The notes: generated by a model from the letters alone, not told the origin. A DNA stretch of 43,761 nucleotides from Azonexus sp. (GCA_030691385.1 JAUYEI010000031.1:1-43761); one strand, 5' to 3'; shown: positions 24,556 to 33,282, numbered from the stretch's first letter. A program made the numbers and translations.

Positions 24556-25833
24556 TCAGGCCTTTACCTTGAAACCGTCGGCGTACTTGGCCGGATCCTT
24601 GCCGTCCCAGATCACGCCGTCGATCATCTTCGAAGTCCGCATCTCGCTCTTCGGCAGGGCCACGCCGGCAGCGGTGGCGCCCTGCTTGTAGATGTCGATG
24701 CGATTGACCTGCTGGGCGATGGCCAGATAATCCGGATGGCTCTTGAGCAAGCCCCAGCGCTTGTGCTGGGTCATGAACCACATGCCGTCGCTGAGGTAGG
24801 GGAAGTTGACCGCGCCCTCGTTGAAGAACTTCATGCAGTTCTTGTCGTCCCAGCTCTTGCCCAGGCCGTTCTGGTAGCGACCGAGCATGCGGGCGACGAT
24901 GACCTCCGTGTCGGTATTGACGTAAGCCTTGCTGGCGATGGTTTCGGCCGTCTTCTGCTTGTTGGCGATGGAGGCGTCGATCCATTTCGAGGCATCGAGA
25001 ATGGCGGCAACCACGGCGCGCGCCGTGTTCGGGTTCTGCTTGACCCAGTCGGCCGTCGTGCCGAGCACCTTTTCCGGGTGATCAGTCCAGATGTCCTGGG
25101 TCGTCGTTGCCGTGAAACCGATGCCGTCCATGATGGCGCGGTTGTTCCACGGTTCGCCGACGCAGAAACCATCCATGTTGCCGACGCGCATGTTGGCGAC
25201 CATCTGCGGGGGCGGCACGGTGATCGTCTTGACGTCCTTGAGCGGGTTGATGCCCTGCGCCGCCAGCCAGTAGTACAGCCACATGGCGTGGGTGCCGGTC
25301 GGGAAAGTCTGGGCGAAGGTGTATTCCTTCTCCTTCTTGGCGACCAGCTTGGCCAGGCTGGCGCCATCGGTGGCACCCTTGTCCTTGAGCTGGTTGGACA
25401 GCGTGATGGCCTGGCCATTGTGGTTCAGGCTCATCAGGACGTTCATATCCTTCTTCGGCCCGCCGACGCCAAGCTGCACGCCGTAGATCAGGCCGTACAG
25501 CACGTGGGCGGCGTCGAGCTCGCCATTGACCAGCTTGTCGCGCACCGAAGCCCACGAGGCTTCCTTGGTCGGGATGATCTTGATGCCGTATTTCTCGTCG
25601 AACTTCATGACCGAAGCCATGACGACCGAAGCGCAATCGGTGAGGGGAATGAAGCCGATACGGACTTCCTTCTTTTCTGGGGCATCCGAACCAGCGGCCC
25701 ATGCGCCGCTGCGAACGCCGGGAGGGACCATGGCCATCAGAGAGGCTCCCAAGGCAGTTGATACGAAATCACGACGTGAAAAGCCCGGTTTGTCGGCGAC
25801 GACTTCCGGTGCGGCCAGTTTCTTGTCTTCCAT
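24556..25833 (-). CDS. nrtA: Nitrate ABC transporter substrate-binding protein (Tat-exported)
   Basis: Periplasmic nitrate/nitrite-binding protein of the NrtA/CmpA family, 425 aa. A twin-arginine signal (FSRRDFVSTALG, residues 18-29) leads the protein out in a folded state. The mature protein starts near AWAAGSD and contains VRIGFIPLTDCASVVMA and the family segments FPTGTHAMWLYYW and GNMDGFCVGEPWN. The SD AAGGAG is 8 bases before the ATG. Expression is set by a sigma-54 promoter and a leader with antiterminator-type hairpins (see 25856-26105). It is cotranscribed with nrtB and nrtD. Confidence 0.92.
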   Translation of the reverse strand: MEDKKLAAPEVVADKPGFSRRDFVSTALGASLMAMVPPGVRSGAWAAGSDAPEKKEVRIGFIPLTDCASVVMASVMKFDEKYGIKIIPTKEASWASVRDKLVNGELDAAHVLYGLIYGVQLGVGGPKKDMNVLMSLNHNGQAITLSNQLKDKGATDGASLAKLVAKKEKEYTFAQTFPTGTHAMWLYYWLAAQGINPLKDVKTITVPPPQMVANMRVGNMDGFCVGEPWNNRAIMDGIGFTATTTQDIWTDHPEKVLGTTADWVKQNPNTARAVVAAILDASKWIDASIANKQKTAETIASKAYVNTDTEVIVARMLGRYQNGLGKSWDDKNCMKFFNEGAVNFPYLSDGMWFMTQHKRWGLLKSHPDYLAIAQQVNRIDIYKQGATAAGVALPKSEMRTSKMIDGVIWDGKDPAKYADGFKVKA

Positions 25834-25855
25834 TGCTTGCTCCTTGATTGCGAGA

Positions 25856-25973
25856 ATCTAAAAACAAAATGGGCGTCTCATCCTGGCCGCCGGTTGGCAG
25901 CTCGGATGGACGCCCTTGTCCTTGAATCGGCATTACTCGATTCTCGCCCGGCCGCCATTGACCGTGCGTTTTG
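25856..25973 (-). promoter_or_regulatory. ANTAR-type antitermination leader of nrtABD
   Basis: Untranslated leader expected to begin near 25973. In RNA order: hairpin P1 at 25964-25949, stem CGGUC/GGCCG with hexaloop AAUGGC; a small hairpin at 25945-25926 (GAAUCG/CGAUUC); hairpin P2 at 25921-25908, stem GGAC/GUCC with hexaloop AAGGGC; then a terminator, GGGCGUCCAUCC pairing with GGAUGAGACGCCC (25915-25871), followed by a U-rich stretch. Both hexaloops have A at position 1 and G at position 4, the signature recognised by ANTAR proteins. P2 uses bases needed for the terminator, so its formation would prevent termination. nasT is the adjacent upstream gene. Confidence 0.85.
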
Positions 25974-25983
25974 ATAGGACTAT

Positions 25984-26000
25984 TGCAATGGCCGTGCCAG
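25984..26000 (-). promoter_or_regulatory. Sigma-54 promoter of nrtABD
   Basis: Minus-strand CTGGCACGGCCATTGCA matches the consensus TGGCAC-N5-TTGCA without a mismatch. Predicted start of transcription about 12 bases after the GC of the -12 element, near 25973, which places P1 at the 5' end of the leader. Confidence 0.88.
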
Positions 26001-26003
26001 GCT

Positions 26004-26033
26004 TAGTTATTTAGTACTAGTTACAAATAACTA
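26004..26033. promoter_or_regulatory. AT-rich inverted repeat upstream of the sigma-54 promoter
   Basis: Arms TAGTTATTT and AAATAACTA separated by 12 bases, ending 4 bases upstream of the -24 element. Could be a bending-protein or regulator site; no known binding motif is identified. Confidence 0.45.
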
Positions 26034-26088
26034 CTTTGTTTTCAGTGACTTGGGGGTTGTCTGTTTCAACCGGGCGGGCCGGGAACAA

Positions 26089-26105
26089 TGCACTATTGCA
26101 GTGCA
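26089..26105. promoter_or_regulatory. NtrC-type binding site
   Basis: TGCACTATTGCAGTGCA is a TGCAC-N7-GTGCA dyad, the form of NtrC enhancer sites. It is centred about 124 bp upstream of the predicted nrtA transcription start, a normal enhancer distance. Only one clear site is seen, while strong NtrC enhancers usually have two. Confidence 0.75.
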
Positions 26106-26128
26106 GCAAGCAGTCCTGCCGCACAGCT

Positions 26129-26704
26129 TTAGAGCAGCACGCGCGCCATGTCGATCACGTCGCGGGCCACTTTGGCCATCGACTGGCCGCGCTCCATGGC
26201 CAGTTTGCGCATGGCGTGGTAAGCCGCATCCTCATCGAGGCCACGCGCTTTCATGAGCACGCCCTTGGCCTTGTCGACCAGTTTGCGATCAGTCAGCTTC
26301 TGGGAAACCTCATCGAGCTCCCGGCGCAGGGCCTGCGTATCCTCGAAACGGGCGCGCGCCACCTCAACGATGGGCTTGATCCGTTTCGGGTCCAGACCAT
26401 CGACGATATAGGCCGAAACCCCTGCCTTGACGGCATCGCGGATGGTTTCCTGGCCATCGGCCTGGGTAAAGATGACAACCGGGCGCGGCATGTTCTTGTT
26501 CATCGCCGCCAGGTTTTCGAGGGTATCGCGGCTCGGGCTGTCGGTATCGATCAGGATGACGTCGGGCTGGAGCCTCTCGACCTCGGCCGTCAGGTTTTCG
26601 GAACCGGCCAGAATGGCTGCGACCTGATAGCCGGCCAGGGCCAGACCGGCGCAGATCTCGCCGGCACGGGAACGGGATTCATCAATGACGAGTACGGTAA
26701 GCAT
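26129..26704 (-). CDS. nasT: Nitrate regulatory antiterminator NasT (ANTAR response regulator)
   Basis: A 191-residue regulator: an N-terminal receiver-like domain (MLTVLVIDESRSRAGEI, with ILIDTDSP where the phosphoacceptor would be) and a C-terminal ANTAR domain (about 130-187) reading LTDRKLVDKAKGVLMKARGLDEDAAYHAMRKLAM. ANTAR binds paired hexaloop RNA hairpins and prevents termination; NasT in related bacteria is controlled by the nitrate sensor NasS. No nasS is present in this window. The gene lies directly upstream of nrtA, whose leader carries the matching hairpins, and follows the chelatase gene by 17 bp. Confidence 0.92.
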   Translation of the reverse strand: MLTVLVIDESRSRAGEICAGLALAGYQVAAILAGSENLTAEVERLQPDVILIDTDSPSRDTLENLAAMNKNMPRPVVIFTQADGQETIRDAVKAGVSAYIVDGLDPKRIKPIVEVARARFEDTQALRRELDEVSQKLTDRKLVDKAKGVLMKARGLDEDAAYHAMRKLAMERGQSMAKVARDVIDMARVLL

Positions 26705-26721
26705 GAGGCTTAACTAGCAAG

Positions 26722-27093
26722 CTACAGGCCAGCGACCTCCAAAGCCGCCGTCGCCATGGCCTGCACCACCAGCTCATGCTCGCCAATGGCGTTGCCCAAT
26801 GAAAATTCGACATTCGGGTAGGTCGACCGCAGCGCTTCGATCATTTCCGGCGTTTCCTTCTTCAAATGCCCGCCGCGGGCGACGAACATGGGCATTACGA
26901 CGACCCTGTCCGCTCCCTGCGCGATCAACCCGGCGGCACAATCCGGCAAGGTCGGCGCCATGAATTCAAGAAAAGCCAACTCGACCGGCACGCCCGTCAT
27001 GCGCTGACGTACGGCAGCCTGGACGCGGCGCATCGGGTTGGCCCATTCCGGGTCGCGGGCGCCGTGGGCGAAGAGAATGAGGGCTGTGGTCAT
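26722..27093 (-). CDS. Small CbiX/SirB-type chelatase
   Basis: A 123-residue protein of the short CbiX (sirohydrochlorin cobalt/iron chelatase) family. It has the metal histidine in FAHGARDP (residue 10) and the second histidine in RGGHLKKETP near 76. The small form works as a homodimer and inserts Co or Fe into sirohydrochlorin. Next to nasT and nrtABD it most likely helps supply siroheme for assimilatory nitrite reductase, which is not in this window. Metal choice is not decided by the sequence. Confidence 0.85.
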   Translation of the reverse strand: MTTALILFAHGARDPEWANPMRRVQAAVRQRMTGVPVELAFLEFMAPTLPDCAAGLIAQGADRVVVMPMFVARGGHLKKETPEMIEALRSTYPNVEFSLGNAIGEHELVVQAMATAALEVAGL

Positions 27094-27300
27094 GGCAGGT
27101 TTTCCGTTTCTGGGTCAGGCCGGCAGGCCGGGCAGCGGCGATATCTTAACCGCAGGCCAGTCGTTAGACGTGCCAAACCGGGAAAAGCTCACACGCCGCC
27201 GGCGGGAACCATCCACCAGCTCGCGTACTCTCAACACGCCTGGAGTAAGATGAAGGCATACGAAGAGATGTTTGAGCAACGGATAATTCCAGGAACAGCG

Positions 27301-30195
27301 ATGCACGCATCCCCCCCTTTGCTATTGCTGCGCTGCCTGATCGCTCTTGCCTGCTGGCTGGGCTTGCCCGGCTCGACTGCCTTGGCTTCCGTTGCCGACG
27401 AATTGAGGAATGGCAGCCGGGTCCTGCATGTCGTCACCGACGACAACTACCCGCCCTACCTGTTCCGCAATTCGAAAGGCGACCCCGAGGGCTATCTGGT
27501 CGACTACTGGCAGCTCTGGGAAAAGAAAAACGGCATCAAGGTCCGCCTGACCGCAAGCAATTGGGCCGAAGCCCAGCAGATGGTTCGGGATGGCGAGGCC
27601 GACGTCATCGACATGATTTTCCGCACCCCGTCGCGCGAGCCGTATTACGACTTCTCGGCGCCCTATGCCGACCTCCCGGTCGCCATCTACAGCCATGCGA
27701 CGATCACCGGCATCAGCGGCGTGACGACGCTGCACGGCTTTCAGGTCGGCGTCCAGGCGGGCGACGCGTGTATCGACAAGCTGGCCGAAAACGGCATCAC
27801 CAGTCTGCTCATTTACCGCAATTATGGCGAGCTCATCGCCGCTGCCCAGCGTGAGGAAATCAAGGTTTTCTGCCTCGACGAGCATCCGGGCAATTTCTAT
27901 CTGTACAAGGCCAAGGCCGAGAAGCTCTTTCTGAAAGCCTTCGAGTTTTACCAGGGACAGTTCCGCCGCGCCGTGCGCAAAGGCAATCTCGAGACGCTGA
28001 ACGTGGTCGAACAGGGCATGCGGGCGATCAGTGCCGATGAGGAAGCCGCGCTGCGCAAGAAATGGTTTGGCACGCCGCTCAATTTTGGCGCCTACGGCCG
28101 CTATGTCGGCTGGGGCCTGCTGGGCACCCTGCTGCTCGGCGCTGTTTTGCTGATCTGGAACCTGACGCTGCGCCGCCAGGTGGCGGCCAAGACGGTGACG
28201 CTCAAGCAGGCTTTGCTGGATTTGCAGGAGGCCCATCGGGCCACGCAGAAGACGCAGGAAAACCTGGCCGCGACGCTGCAGGCGATCCCCGACCTGCTCT
28301 TCGAACTGGATGCCGACGGCCGCTATATCGATGTCTTTGCCAGCCAGGAAGCCCTGCTGGCCAGCCCGAAGGAAAACCTGATCGGCAAGCGGCTCGATGA
28401 AATTTTGCCCGCCGAGGCGGCACTCACGGCCAGGGCGGCGATTGCCGGCGCCATCGAGCACGGCAGCGATTACGGCCGGACGATCTGCCTGGCACTCGGC
28501 GGCGGCAAGCACTGGTTCGAACTCTCGGCGACGCGCAAGACGCCGGAAGCGGATGGCAGCTTCCACGCCATGGTCCTGTCGCGCGACGTCACCCAGCGCC
28601 GTGAAACGGAAGACGCTTTGCTCAAGGCCAGGGAAGAAGCGCTGCAGGCCGAACGCGACAAGCATTTCCGCACCCTCTTCGACGCCGCCCCGGTGGCCCT
28701 GTCCTTCGTGCGGGGCAACGAAATCGTCCAGCTCAACCGGCGCTTCGTCGACCTTTTCGGCTATCGGGAAAGCGATATTTCCAGTCTCGATGCCTGGTGG
28801 CGCAACGCCTACCCCGACCCGGCCTACCGCGCATGGGTCGAAAAAACCTGGCAATCCGCCATCGAGCGCGCCAGCCAGAGCGGGGGCATGGTCGACAGCG
28901 GCGAATATCGTGTCACCTGCAAGAATGGCCGCGAGCTGACGCTGCTCATCGGCGGCCAGATGGTCGACGACGGCCTGATCGTCACCCTCACCGACATTTC
29001 GCCCCTGAAGGCAGCCGAAAGCGCCATGAAGCAGGCCAAGGAAGTGGCCGATGCGGCCAGTGCCGCGAAAAGCACCTTCCTCGCCAACATGAGCCATGAA
29101 ATCCGGACGCCGATGAACGCCATCCTCGGTTACGCCCATCTGCTCGGCAAAACGGTGCTGCAACCGGAGCAGACCGAGCGTCTGGAAAAGATCGAGGAAG
29201 CCGGCAAGCACCTGCTCTCCATCATCAACGACATCCTCGACATTTCGAAGATCGAAGCCGGCAAGCTCGTGCTCGAACAAACCACTTTCGCGCTCAGTGA
29301 GGTCATCGACCATGTCCGCTCGCTCGTCGCCGAAAGCGCCATGGCCAAGGGCCTGGCTATCGCCATCGACTACGGTGCGGTGCCGCCGACACTGCATGGC
29401 GACCCGACCCGCCTGCGCCAGGCCCTGCTCAATTTCGCCAGCAATGCCGTCAAATTTACCGAGCACGGCGGCATCACGCTGCGCTCCCGGCTGCTCGCAA
29501 CACAGGGCAAGCATTTGCTCGTGCGCTTCGAGGTCGAGGATACCGGCATCGGCATTCCGGCCGATAGCTGCGAGGGCCTGTTCCAGGCCTTCAAGCAGGT
29601 GGACGCCTCGACCACGCGCAAGTACGGCGGCACCGGCCTCGGGCTGGCCATCACCCAGCGCCTCGCCCACCTCATGGGCGGCGAAACGGGGCTGGAAAGC
29701 CAGCCGGGCGTCGGCAGCACCTTCTGGTTCACGGTCCGCCTCGAAGCCGGCAAGACAACGATCAGCGAAGAAACGCCCGTGCTCTCGGCGCCGGAAAGAG
29801 CGATCCGCCGCCACCATGCCGGCACCAGAATCCTGCTCGTCGAGGACGACCCGATGAACCAGGACATTGCCTGCGAGTTGCTCAGCGAAACCGGCCTGCA
29901 CGTCGACATCGCCGAAAACGGCCGGCAGGCCGTGACCAAGGCCGCCAGCACCAACTACGCGCTGATCCTGATGGACATGCAGATGCCCGAAATGGGCGGC
30001 ATCGAGGCCACCAGCATCATCCGCACCATCCCGGATCGCGCGTGGACGCCGATCATCGCGATGACCGCCAATGCCTTCGACGAAGACCGCGAACGCTGCA
30101 TCAAGGCCGGCATGAGCGACTTCGTCGCCAAACCGGTCGATCCCGAAATCCTCTTCAACACCCTCGCCAAGTGGCTGTCCGTGCCCAGACACTGA
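27301..30195 (+). CDS. Hybrid histidine kinase with periplasmic amino-acid-binding-type sensor
   Basis: A 964-residue membrane kinase. Order of domains: signal peptide (about 1-25), one periplasmic SBP_bac_3 domain (about 38-255), a membrane helix (about 271-291), two PAS-type regions (about 325-440 and 455-580), HisKA with phosphoacceptor His599 in NMSHEIRTPMN, HATPase_c (motifs NAVKFT and DTGIGIP), and a receiver with Asp892 in LILMDMQMPE. No Hpt domain is present, so a separate phosphotransfer protein or a direct partner is needed. The start is chosen for AGGAAC 7 bases upstream and a following signal peptide. It lies divergent from cbiX. The ligand is unknown. Confidence 0.9.
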   Translation: MHASPPLLLLRCLIALACWLGLPGSTALASVADELRNGSRVLHVVTDDNYPPYLFRNSKGDPEGYLVDYWQLWEKKNGIKVRLTASNWAEAQQMVRDGEADVIDMIFRTPSREPYYDFSAPYADLPVAIYSHATITGISGVTTLHGFQVGVQAGDACIDKLAENGITSLLIYRNYGELIAAAQREEIKVFCLDEHPGNFYLYKAKAEKLFLKAFEFYQGQFRRAVRKGNLETLNVVEQGMRAISADEEAALRKKWFGTPLNFGAYGRYVGWGLLGTLLLGAVLLIWNLTLRRQVAAKTVTLKQALLDLQEAHRATQKTQENLAATLQAIPDLLFELDADGRYIDVFASQEALLASPKENLIGKRLDEILPAEAALTARAAIAGAIEHGSDYGRTICLALGGGKHWFELSATRKTPEADGSFHAMVLSRDVTQRRETEDALLKAREEALQAERDKHFRTLFDAAPVALSFVRGNEIVQLNRRFVDLFGYRESDISSLDAWWRNAYPDPAYRAWVEKTWQSAIERASQSGGMVDSGEYRVTCKNGRELTLLIGGQMVDDGLIVTLTDISPLKAAESAMKQAKEVADAASAAKSTFLANMSHEIRTPMNAILGYAHLLGKTVLQPEQTERLEKIEEAGKHLLSIINDILDISKIEAGKLVLEQTTFALSEVIDHVRSLVAESAMAKGLAIAIDYGAVPPTLHGDPTRLRQALLNFASNAVKFTEHGGITLRSRLLATQGKHLLVRFEVEDTGIGIPADSCEGLFQAFKQVDASTTRKYGGTGLGLAITQRLAHLMGGETGLESQPGVGSTFWFTVRLEAGKTTISEETPVLSAPERAIRRHHAGTRILLVEDDPMNQDIACELLSETGLHVDIAENGRQAVTKAASTNYALILMDMQMPEMGGIEATSIIRTIPDRAWTPIIAMTANAFDEDRERCIKAGMSDFVAKPVDPEILFNTLAKWLSVPRH

Positions 30196-30216
30196 TTGGC
30201 CGGGCAGCGGCATTTC

Positions 30217-30250
30217 ATTTTTGGGCGTTTTTTCGGGTTGACCGTGGGAA
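30217..30250 (+). repeat. Short dispersed repeat, copy d
   Basis: ATTTTTGGGCGTTTTTTCG then GGTTGACCGTGGGAA. Lies between the stops of the hybrid kinase (+) and the MFS gene (-). Confidence 0.85.
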
Positions 30251-30265
30251 TGGGCCACGGACGAC

Positions 30266-31459
30266 TCACCCCGGCTTTGGTCGCCAAGCCAGCAAGGCCA
30301 GGGTCAGCAGGCAGAAGACAGCCCCGGCATAAAAGGTGAAGGCGGCGCCGTAGACATCCCAGAGCAAGCCGGCACAAAGGCTGGCCAGCAACATCGCCAC
30401 GCCGCTGACCAGATTGAAGAAACCGAAGGCCGTGCCGCGCAGATCGGCCGGTGCCGTATCGGCCACCATCGTCGCCAGCAGCCCCTGGGTCATGCCGAGG
30501 TGGATGCCCCAGAGCGCGACGCCACCGAGTACGGCGCTCCAGTGCGCGCTGCTCGCCAGCACGAGGTCGGCGGCGATCAGCACGACGAGGCCGATGGCCA
30601 GCAGTTTGGTGTGGCTGCACCGATCCGACAGTTTTCCGAATGGGTAGGCCGACAGTGAATAAACGACGTTCATGGCGACCATGACGAGCGGAATCAAGGC
30701 CAGCGCCATGCCGCCCTGCTCCGCCCGCAACACGAGAAAGGCCTCGCTGAAACGGGCCAGCGTAAACAGCCCGCCGACCGCCACCACCCACCAGTACGGG
30801 GCGCCGAGACGCAGCAGGTTGGCCCGGCTGACCGGATTGCGCCGCACCGTGGGCGCCGGGCGATCCGGCTCGTGCACGCCAAAGACCAGCACGGCCACGG
30901 CGAGCAGGCCGGGAATGACGGCCACCCAGAACACAGCGCGAAAATCGTTATCCCACAGCAACATGAGCCCGACGGCCAGCAGCGGCCCGACAAAGGCGCC
31001 AACGGTATCGAGCGACTGGCGCAAGCCGAAGGCCGCACCGCGCAATTCCGGCGGCGCGATATCGGCAACCAGCGCATCGCGCGGCGCCCCGCGGATACCC
31101 TTGCCTATGCGATCCGCCATGCGGGCGGCGAAAACGAGGCCGGTGCTCGAGGCCAGCGCAAACACCGGCTTGCTCAGCGCCCCGAGCGCGTAGCCAAACA
31201 CCGCCAGCCCCTTGCGCTTGCCGAGGTAATCGCTGAGCGCGCCGGAAAACACCTTGACGATGAGCGCCGTCGCCTCGGCCAGCCCTTCGATGAGGCCGAC
31301 CATCAGCGCACTGGCGCCCAGCGTGCCGACCATGAACAGCGGCAGCAGGCTGTGGATCATCTCGGACGAAATATCCATGAGCAGGCTGACGAAGCCGAGC
31401 ATCCAGATGCCGCGCGGCATTTTGGACGATGTTGGCGATGCTTCCTTGGCGCCGGTCAT
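30266..31459 (-). CDS. MFS transporter, drug/metabolite efflux-like
   Basis: A 397-residue major facilitator with 12 predicted helices. The helix 2-3 loop GALSDYLGKRKGL matches the MFS A motif, and the central part carries ADRIGKGIRGAPRDALVADIAP, a signature of a bacterial MFS subgroup of unknown substrate. SD AGAGG precedes the ATG by 2-3 bases. It lies in the nitrate region but nothing in the sequence says it carries nitrate; the nitrate-type glycine motifs present in NarK are absent. Confidence 0.83.
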   Translation of the reverse strand: MTGAKEASPTSSKMPRGIWMLGFVSLLMDISSEMIHSLLPLFMVGTLGASALMVGLIEGLAEATALIVKVFSGALSDYLGKRKGLAVFGYALGALSKPVFALASSTGLVFAARMADRIGKGIRGAPRDALVADIAPPELRGAAFGLRQSLDTVGAFVGPLLAVGLMLLWDNDFRAVFWVAVIPGLLAVAVLVFGVHEPDRPAPTVRRNPVSRANLLRLGAPYWWVVAVGGLFTLARFSEAFLVLRAEQGGMALALIPLVMVAMNVVYSLSAYPFGKLSDRCSHTKLLAIGLVVLIAADLVLASSAHWSAVLGGVALWGIHLGMTQGLLATMVADTAPADLRGTAFGFFNLVSGVAMLLASLCAGLLWDVYGAAFTFYAGAVFCLLTLALLAWRPKPG

Positions 31460-31514
31460 GGCCTCTGCAAAATCGTGGTGGGACAGGCAGCTTAAGCGAT
31501 CCCCTGCCCCACGA

Positions 31515-33203
31515 CTAGCGCATCAATATCAGCAATAAAATCAGGTTGACCGCGAGAGACAGCGCTGCGAGGACTCGCCAGAACTGCAGGGGATTGCGTT
31601 CGATGAGCGGTTGCCGGCTCGGCGCCGCAAGCGGCCGGGTGGCGCCGCGTTCGAGGGCCAGGACGAACTCCTCGGCGGTTTCGAATCTATCCCCGGCCTC
31701 ACGGGCCACGGCCTTGAGCAGGATGTTTTCGAGCCAGCCGGGAATTTCCGGACGCCAGCGCGTCGGGCGGGCCGGCTCGCCGAATTTCGGCGTCTGAAAG
31801 GGTTCGATTTCGCCGTAGGGATATTTGCGCGTCAGCAGGTGGTAAAGCGTCACGCCAGCGGCGTAGAGGTCGTGGCCGGGCTGCGGCGCGGGGCTCTCGA
31901 AGAGGTCGGGCGCCATGTAGGACGGCGTGCCGGCCTGGCCGATCGGGTCGTCGGCCTTGCGCTCGGCCAGGCTGACGGCGACGCCCAGATCGAGGATGCG
32001 CAGCACGCCGTCCTGGCCGAGGTGGATGTTGTCGGTCTTGATGTCGCGATGCACGATGTCGAGCCGGTGCAAGGCGCCAATCGCCTTGAGCAGGGCAATG
32101 CCGAACCGGGCGACCTCGCCGGCCGGGAAATGCTGACCGGCATCGAGCCGCGCCTGCAGCGTCGCCCCGGCGTGCCAGGTCATGAGGTAGTAGAGGCAAC
32201 TGCGCTGTTCGGCCGGCACGACCTGCGGGAAGAAGGGCGAAACGACGCGCCTGGCCCGCCATTCCTCCATGAGCAGCGCGGCGATGGCGCCCGGGTCGCC
32301 TTCCATCGCCGGTTGCAGGGTTTTCAAAACCAGTTGCTGGCCGTTGCGCGGGTTGCGCACGCGGTAGAGCAGCGTTTCGCGCGAATCGTGCAGCACCTCC
32401 TCGACGATCAGTCCATCGAGTTCATGCCCGACTTTGAGGCGATGCGGCAAAGGCAGACTGGCGGCACTTTCCAGGCTGTCGCGCAGGCTGGCCGGCGGCA
32501 GGCCAAGCACGTCGACGACCACGGCCGTCGCATTATCGTGTCCGCCCTGGGCCAGCGCCAGGCTGGTCAGCGCCGCGGCGGCGGCCTGCGGATCGGGGTG
32601 ATCGAGCAGCACCTCGGCCATCAGCGCATCGGGCAGGATGCCCCAGACGCCGTCGGAGACGAGCAGGAAACGCTCATTGACCGCCAGTTCGCCATCGGCG
32701 AAGTCGAGCAGGACGCGCGGGTCAAGGCCGATGGCGCGCGACAGCACGTTGTTGAGCTCCGGGTGTTCCCAGGTGTGATCGACCGTCATTTGCTGCAGGC
32801 GGCCTTCCTGCAGGCGGTAGATGCGGCTGTCACCAATATGCGCCGTGTAGAAGCGCCGACCGCGCAGGACGAGTACCGACAGCGTCGTCGCCATGCCGGA
32901 CAGTTCGGCGTTGCGGCTGCCTTCGGCGATGACCCAGCGGTTGAGTGCCGTCGTCACCGTTTCGATGGCACGTGGCACGCCCCAGGTGTCGGGCGTCGCG
33001 AAATAGTCGGAGAGCAGGCCGCGCACCGTGTATTCGGAAGCCTCGCGGCCGCCCTTGTGGCCGCCGATGCCGTCGGCAACGGCGGCAATGATGCCCTTGT
33101 TTTCGAGCTCCTGCCCCTCCGGCGTGGCGACGCCGCAAAAGTCCTCGTTCCGCTCGCGCGGGCCGGTCAGGGAGGAGTGTCCGAGATCTACTTTAAGGGG
33201 CAT
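31515..33203 (-). CDS. PP2C phosphatase-Ser/Thr kinase fusion, membrane-anchored
   Basis: A 562-residue bifunctional protein. The N-terminal PP2C domain (about 1-235) has RNEDF, ADGIGGHKGG, GDSRIYR, VSDGVW and GGHDNATAVVVD, all metal-binding motifs intact. The kinase domain (about 265-525) has the lysine in LVLKTL, HRDIKTDNI and DLGVAVS, where DLG replaces the usual DFG, and an APD in SYMAPD. One C-terminal membrane helix (about 540-560) anchors it with catalytic domains in the cytoplasm. Such fusions occur next to nitrate transporter genes in several proteobacteria. It follows narK on the same strand, with a long hairpin in the 79-bp gap. Confidence 0.9.
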   Translation of the reverse strand: MPLKVDLGHSSLTGPRERNEDFCGVATPEGQELENKGIIAAVADGIGGHKGGREASEYTVRGLLSDYFATPDTWGVPRAIETVTTALNRWVIAEGSRNAELSGMATTLSVLVLRGRRFYTAHIGDSRIYRLQEGRLQQMTVDHTWEHPELNNVLSRAIGLDPRVLLDFADGELAVNERFLLVSDGVWGILPDALMAEVLLDHPDPQAAAAALTSLALAQGGHDNATAVVVDVLGLPPASLRDSLESAASLPLPHRLKVGHELDGLIVEEVLHDSRETLLYRVRNPRNGQQLVLKTLQPAMEGDPGAIAALLMEEWRARRVVSPFFPQVVPAEQRSCLYYLMTWHAGATLQARLDAGQHFPAGEVARFGIALLKAIGALHRLDIVHRDIKTDNIHLGQDGVLRILDLGVAVSLAERKADDPIGQAGTPSYMAPDLFESPAPQPGHDLYAAGVTLYHLLTRKYPYGEIEPFQTPKFGEPARPTRWRPEIPGWLENILLKAVAREAGDRFETAEEFVLALERGATRPLAAPSRQPLIERNPLQFWRVLAALSLAVNLILLLILMR

Positions 33204-33217
33204 GGGGTTCAGTATCC

Positions 33218-33263
33218 AGGATCGAGGATTGAGCCGGGGAGTTCTGGCTCGATCCTCGATCCT
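33218..33263. promoter_or_regulatory. Long hairpin between narK and the kinase-phosphatase gene
   Basis: AGGATCGAGGATTGAGCC (33218-33235) pairs with GGCTCGATCCTCGATCCT (33246-33263), 18 bp with a single G-U mismatch and a 10-base loop. No T-run follows on either strand, so it is more likely an RNA-processing or stability element than a terminator. Confidence 0.75.
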
Positions 33264-33282
33264 AACAGCTAAGCGCTACCTC

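Noticed and set aside
27322..30258. A 978-codon minus-strand ORF opposite the hybrid kinase
   Set aside because: Shadow of a high-GC gene in the opposite frame; the plus-strand protein has clear ordered kinase domains.
31535..31565. AGGTTGACCGCGAG as a tenth short repeat
   Set aside because: Only the GTTGACCG core matches; the T-rich half is missing and it lies within the membrane helix codons of the kinase-phosphatase gene.
31611..33272. A long plus-strand ORF opposite the kinase-phosphatase gene
   Set aside because: Shadow frame of a GC-rich gene; no recognisable domain, while the minus strand has full PP2C and kinase motifs.
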